Shown here: positions 63,688 to 64,000 of the stretch, piece by piece
Position numbering within the stretch: the stretch's first letter is position 1
How the letters are laid out: every line of letters begins with the position of its first letter
Origin: Leptospira sp. WS60.C2
GTDB taxonomy: Bacteria; Spirochaetota; Leptospiria; Leptospirales; Leptospiraceae
DNA length: 64,000 bases
NCBI RefSeq assembly: GCF_040833955.1
Contig: NZ_CP162133.1
Coordinates: 62,001 to 126,000 of the forward strand
Direction: 5' to 3'
Notes under the pieces: model-generated
What the model was told of the DNA's origin: nothing
Seen by the model: only the letters and a program-made list of their open reading frames with translations
Database searches by the model: none
Program-made: the position numbers and the translations under genes

Positions 63688-64000
63688 GAAGACGCTCCAG
63701 GTTTGTATCCAAAGAAGAAGACCATGTGGAAGCACATGATAGGTGGTTACTTACCTATGCTGACATGATCACACTTCTTTTAGGTTTATTTATCATTTTG
63801 TATGCAGTCAGTAAGGTGGATTCCAAACGACTGAACGAAGTGGCAAAAGACATCAAAAGAGGATTTGGACTGAATGTGAGTTCATTAGGAGTTTTAGTCG
63901 ATGGTGGTTCTGGGATTTTGGAAGACGATACCATGGTTCCCAAATCAGAAGTGTTTCGACTTTGGGAACGAATTGGTTTTGCTTTAAAAGCGCTAAAAGA
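63684..64000 (+). CDS. motB: Flagellar stator protein MotB, 5' part
   Basis: The first 105 residues of MotB; the gene continues beyond the window. A basic N-terminus is followed by the single membrane helix WLLTYADMITLLLGLFIILY, with the proton-channel aspartate in YAD, then a linker before the OmpA-like peptidoglycan domain that lies outside. AAGAGGA precedes the ATG. No motA is visible immediately upstream. It is translationally coupled to the preceding gene. Confidence 0.88.
   Translation, partial: MRRRSRFVSKEEDHVEAHDRWLLTYADMITLLLGLFIILYAVSKVDSKRLNEVAKDIKRGFGLNVSSLGVLVDGGSGILEDDTMVPKSEVFRLWERIGFALKALK

Overview
The window reads as a stretch of a Leptospira chromosome, most likely from the saprophytic clade. 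This rests on several things: moderate-low GC, many spirochaete-type lipoprotein signals, a DUF1554 lipoprotein, a tmRNA whose tag reads ANNEFALAA, many two-component and chemotaxis proteins, and a large free-living catabolic repertoire. Genus is inference from gene content and style; species is not assigned.

Layout. 1-31 kb is mostly core: a SUMF1-fold lipid/secreted protein, a MarR regulator and CrtI-like desaturase, a DUF4139 protein, mtnP, a STAS protein, galK, pgi, an AmgK/MurU-like kinase and nucleotidyltransferase pair, two overlapping PAS histidine kinases, an alpha/beta hydrolase, a ferredoxin, a CheY-like regulator, tlyA, a prenyl synthase, ndk, a CPA2 antiporter, coaD, argG, a lipid-anchored nitrilase-fold protein, a first GMC oxidoreductase with its small subunit, an RlmD/TrmA methyltransferase, pyrD, a histidine kinase with a REC-HATPase response regulator, a HAD phosphatase, an RluA synthase and an EAL-YkuI_C protein.

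32.4-52.9 kb is an accessory-looking catabolic block bounded by two TetR regulators. The plus-strand operon from 33.2 kb encodes a Tat-type small subunit, a GMC oxidoreductase, a BASS transporter, an acyl-CoA dehydrogenase, a 3beta-HSD-like dehydrogenase, an SDR, an acyl-CoA synthetase, a crotonase-fold protein, a chemoreceptor and a DUF2804 lipoprotein. The minus-strand operon from 49.5 kb encodes a second BASS transporter, an epimerase, a CxxCH beta-propeller protein and an MFS carrier. A second paralogous chemoreceptor, an alpha/beta hydrolase and the second TetR follow. Palindromic operator candidates lie in front of these units. I infer uptake, sensing and oxidation of a hydrophobic alcohol, sterol or terpenoid-like substrate.

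53-64 kb is mixed: small lipoproteins, a DHFR-like and a YiaA-like protein, a GyrI-like protein, a DUF1554 lipoprotein, and an 840-residue lipoprotein with Ig-like repeats and a metzincin zinc motif. Then comes a 1.4-kb segment next to ssrA, with three ~138-bp structured direct repeats flanking a HigBA-type toxin-antitoxin locus whose toxin has one in-frame stop. Two more proteins and the start of motB close the window.
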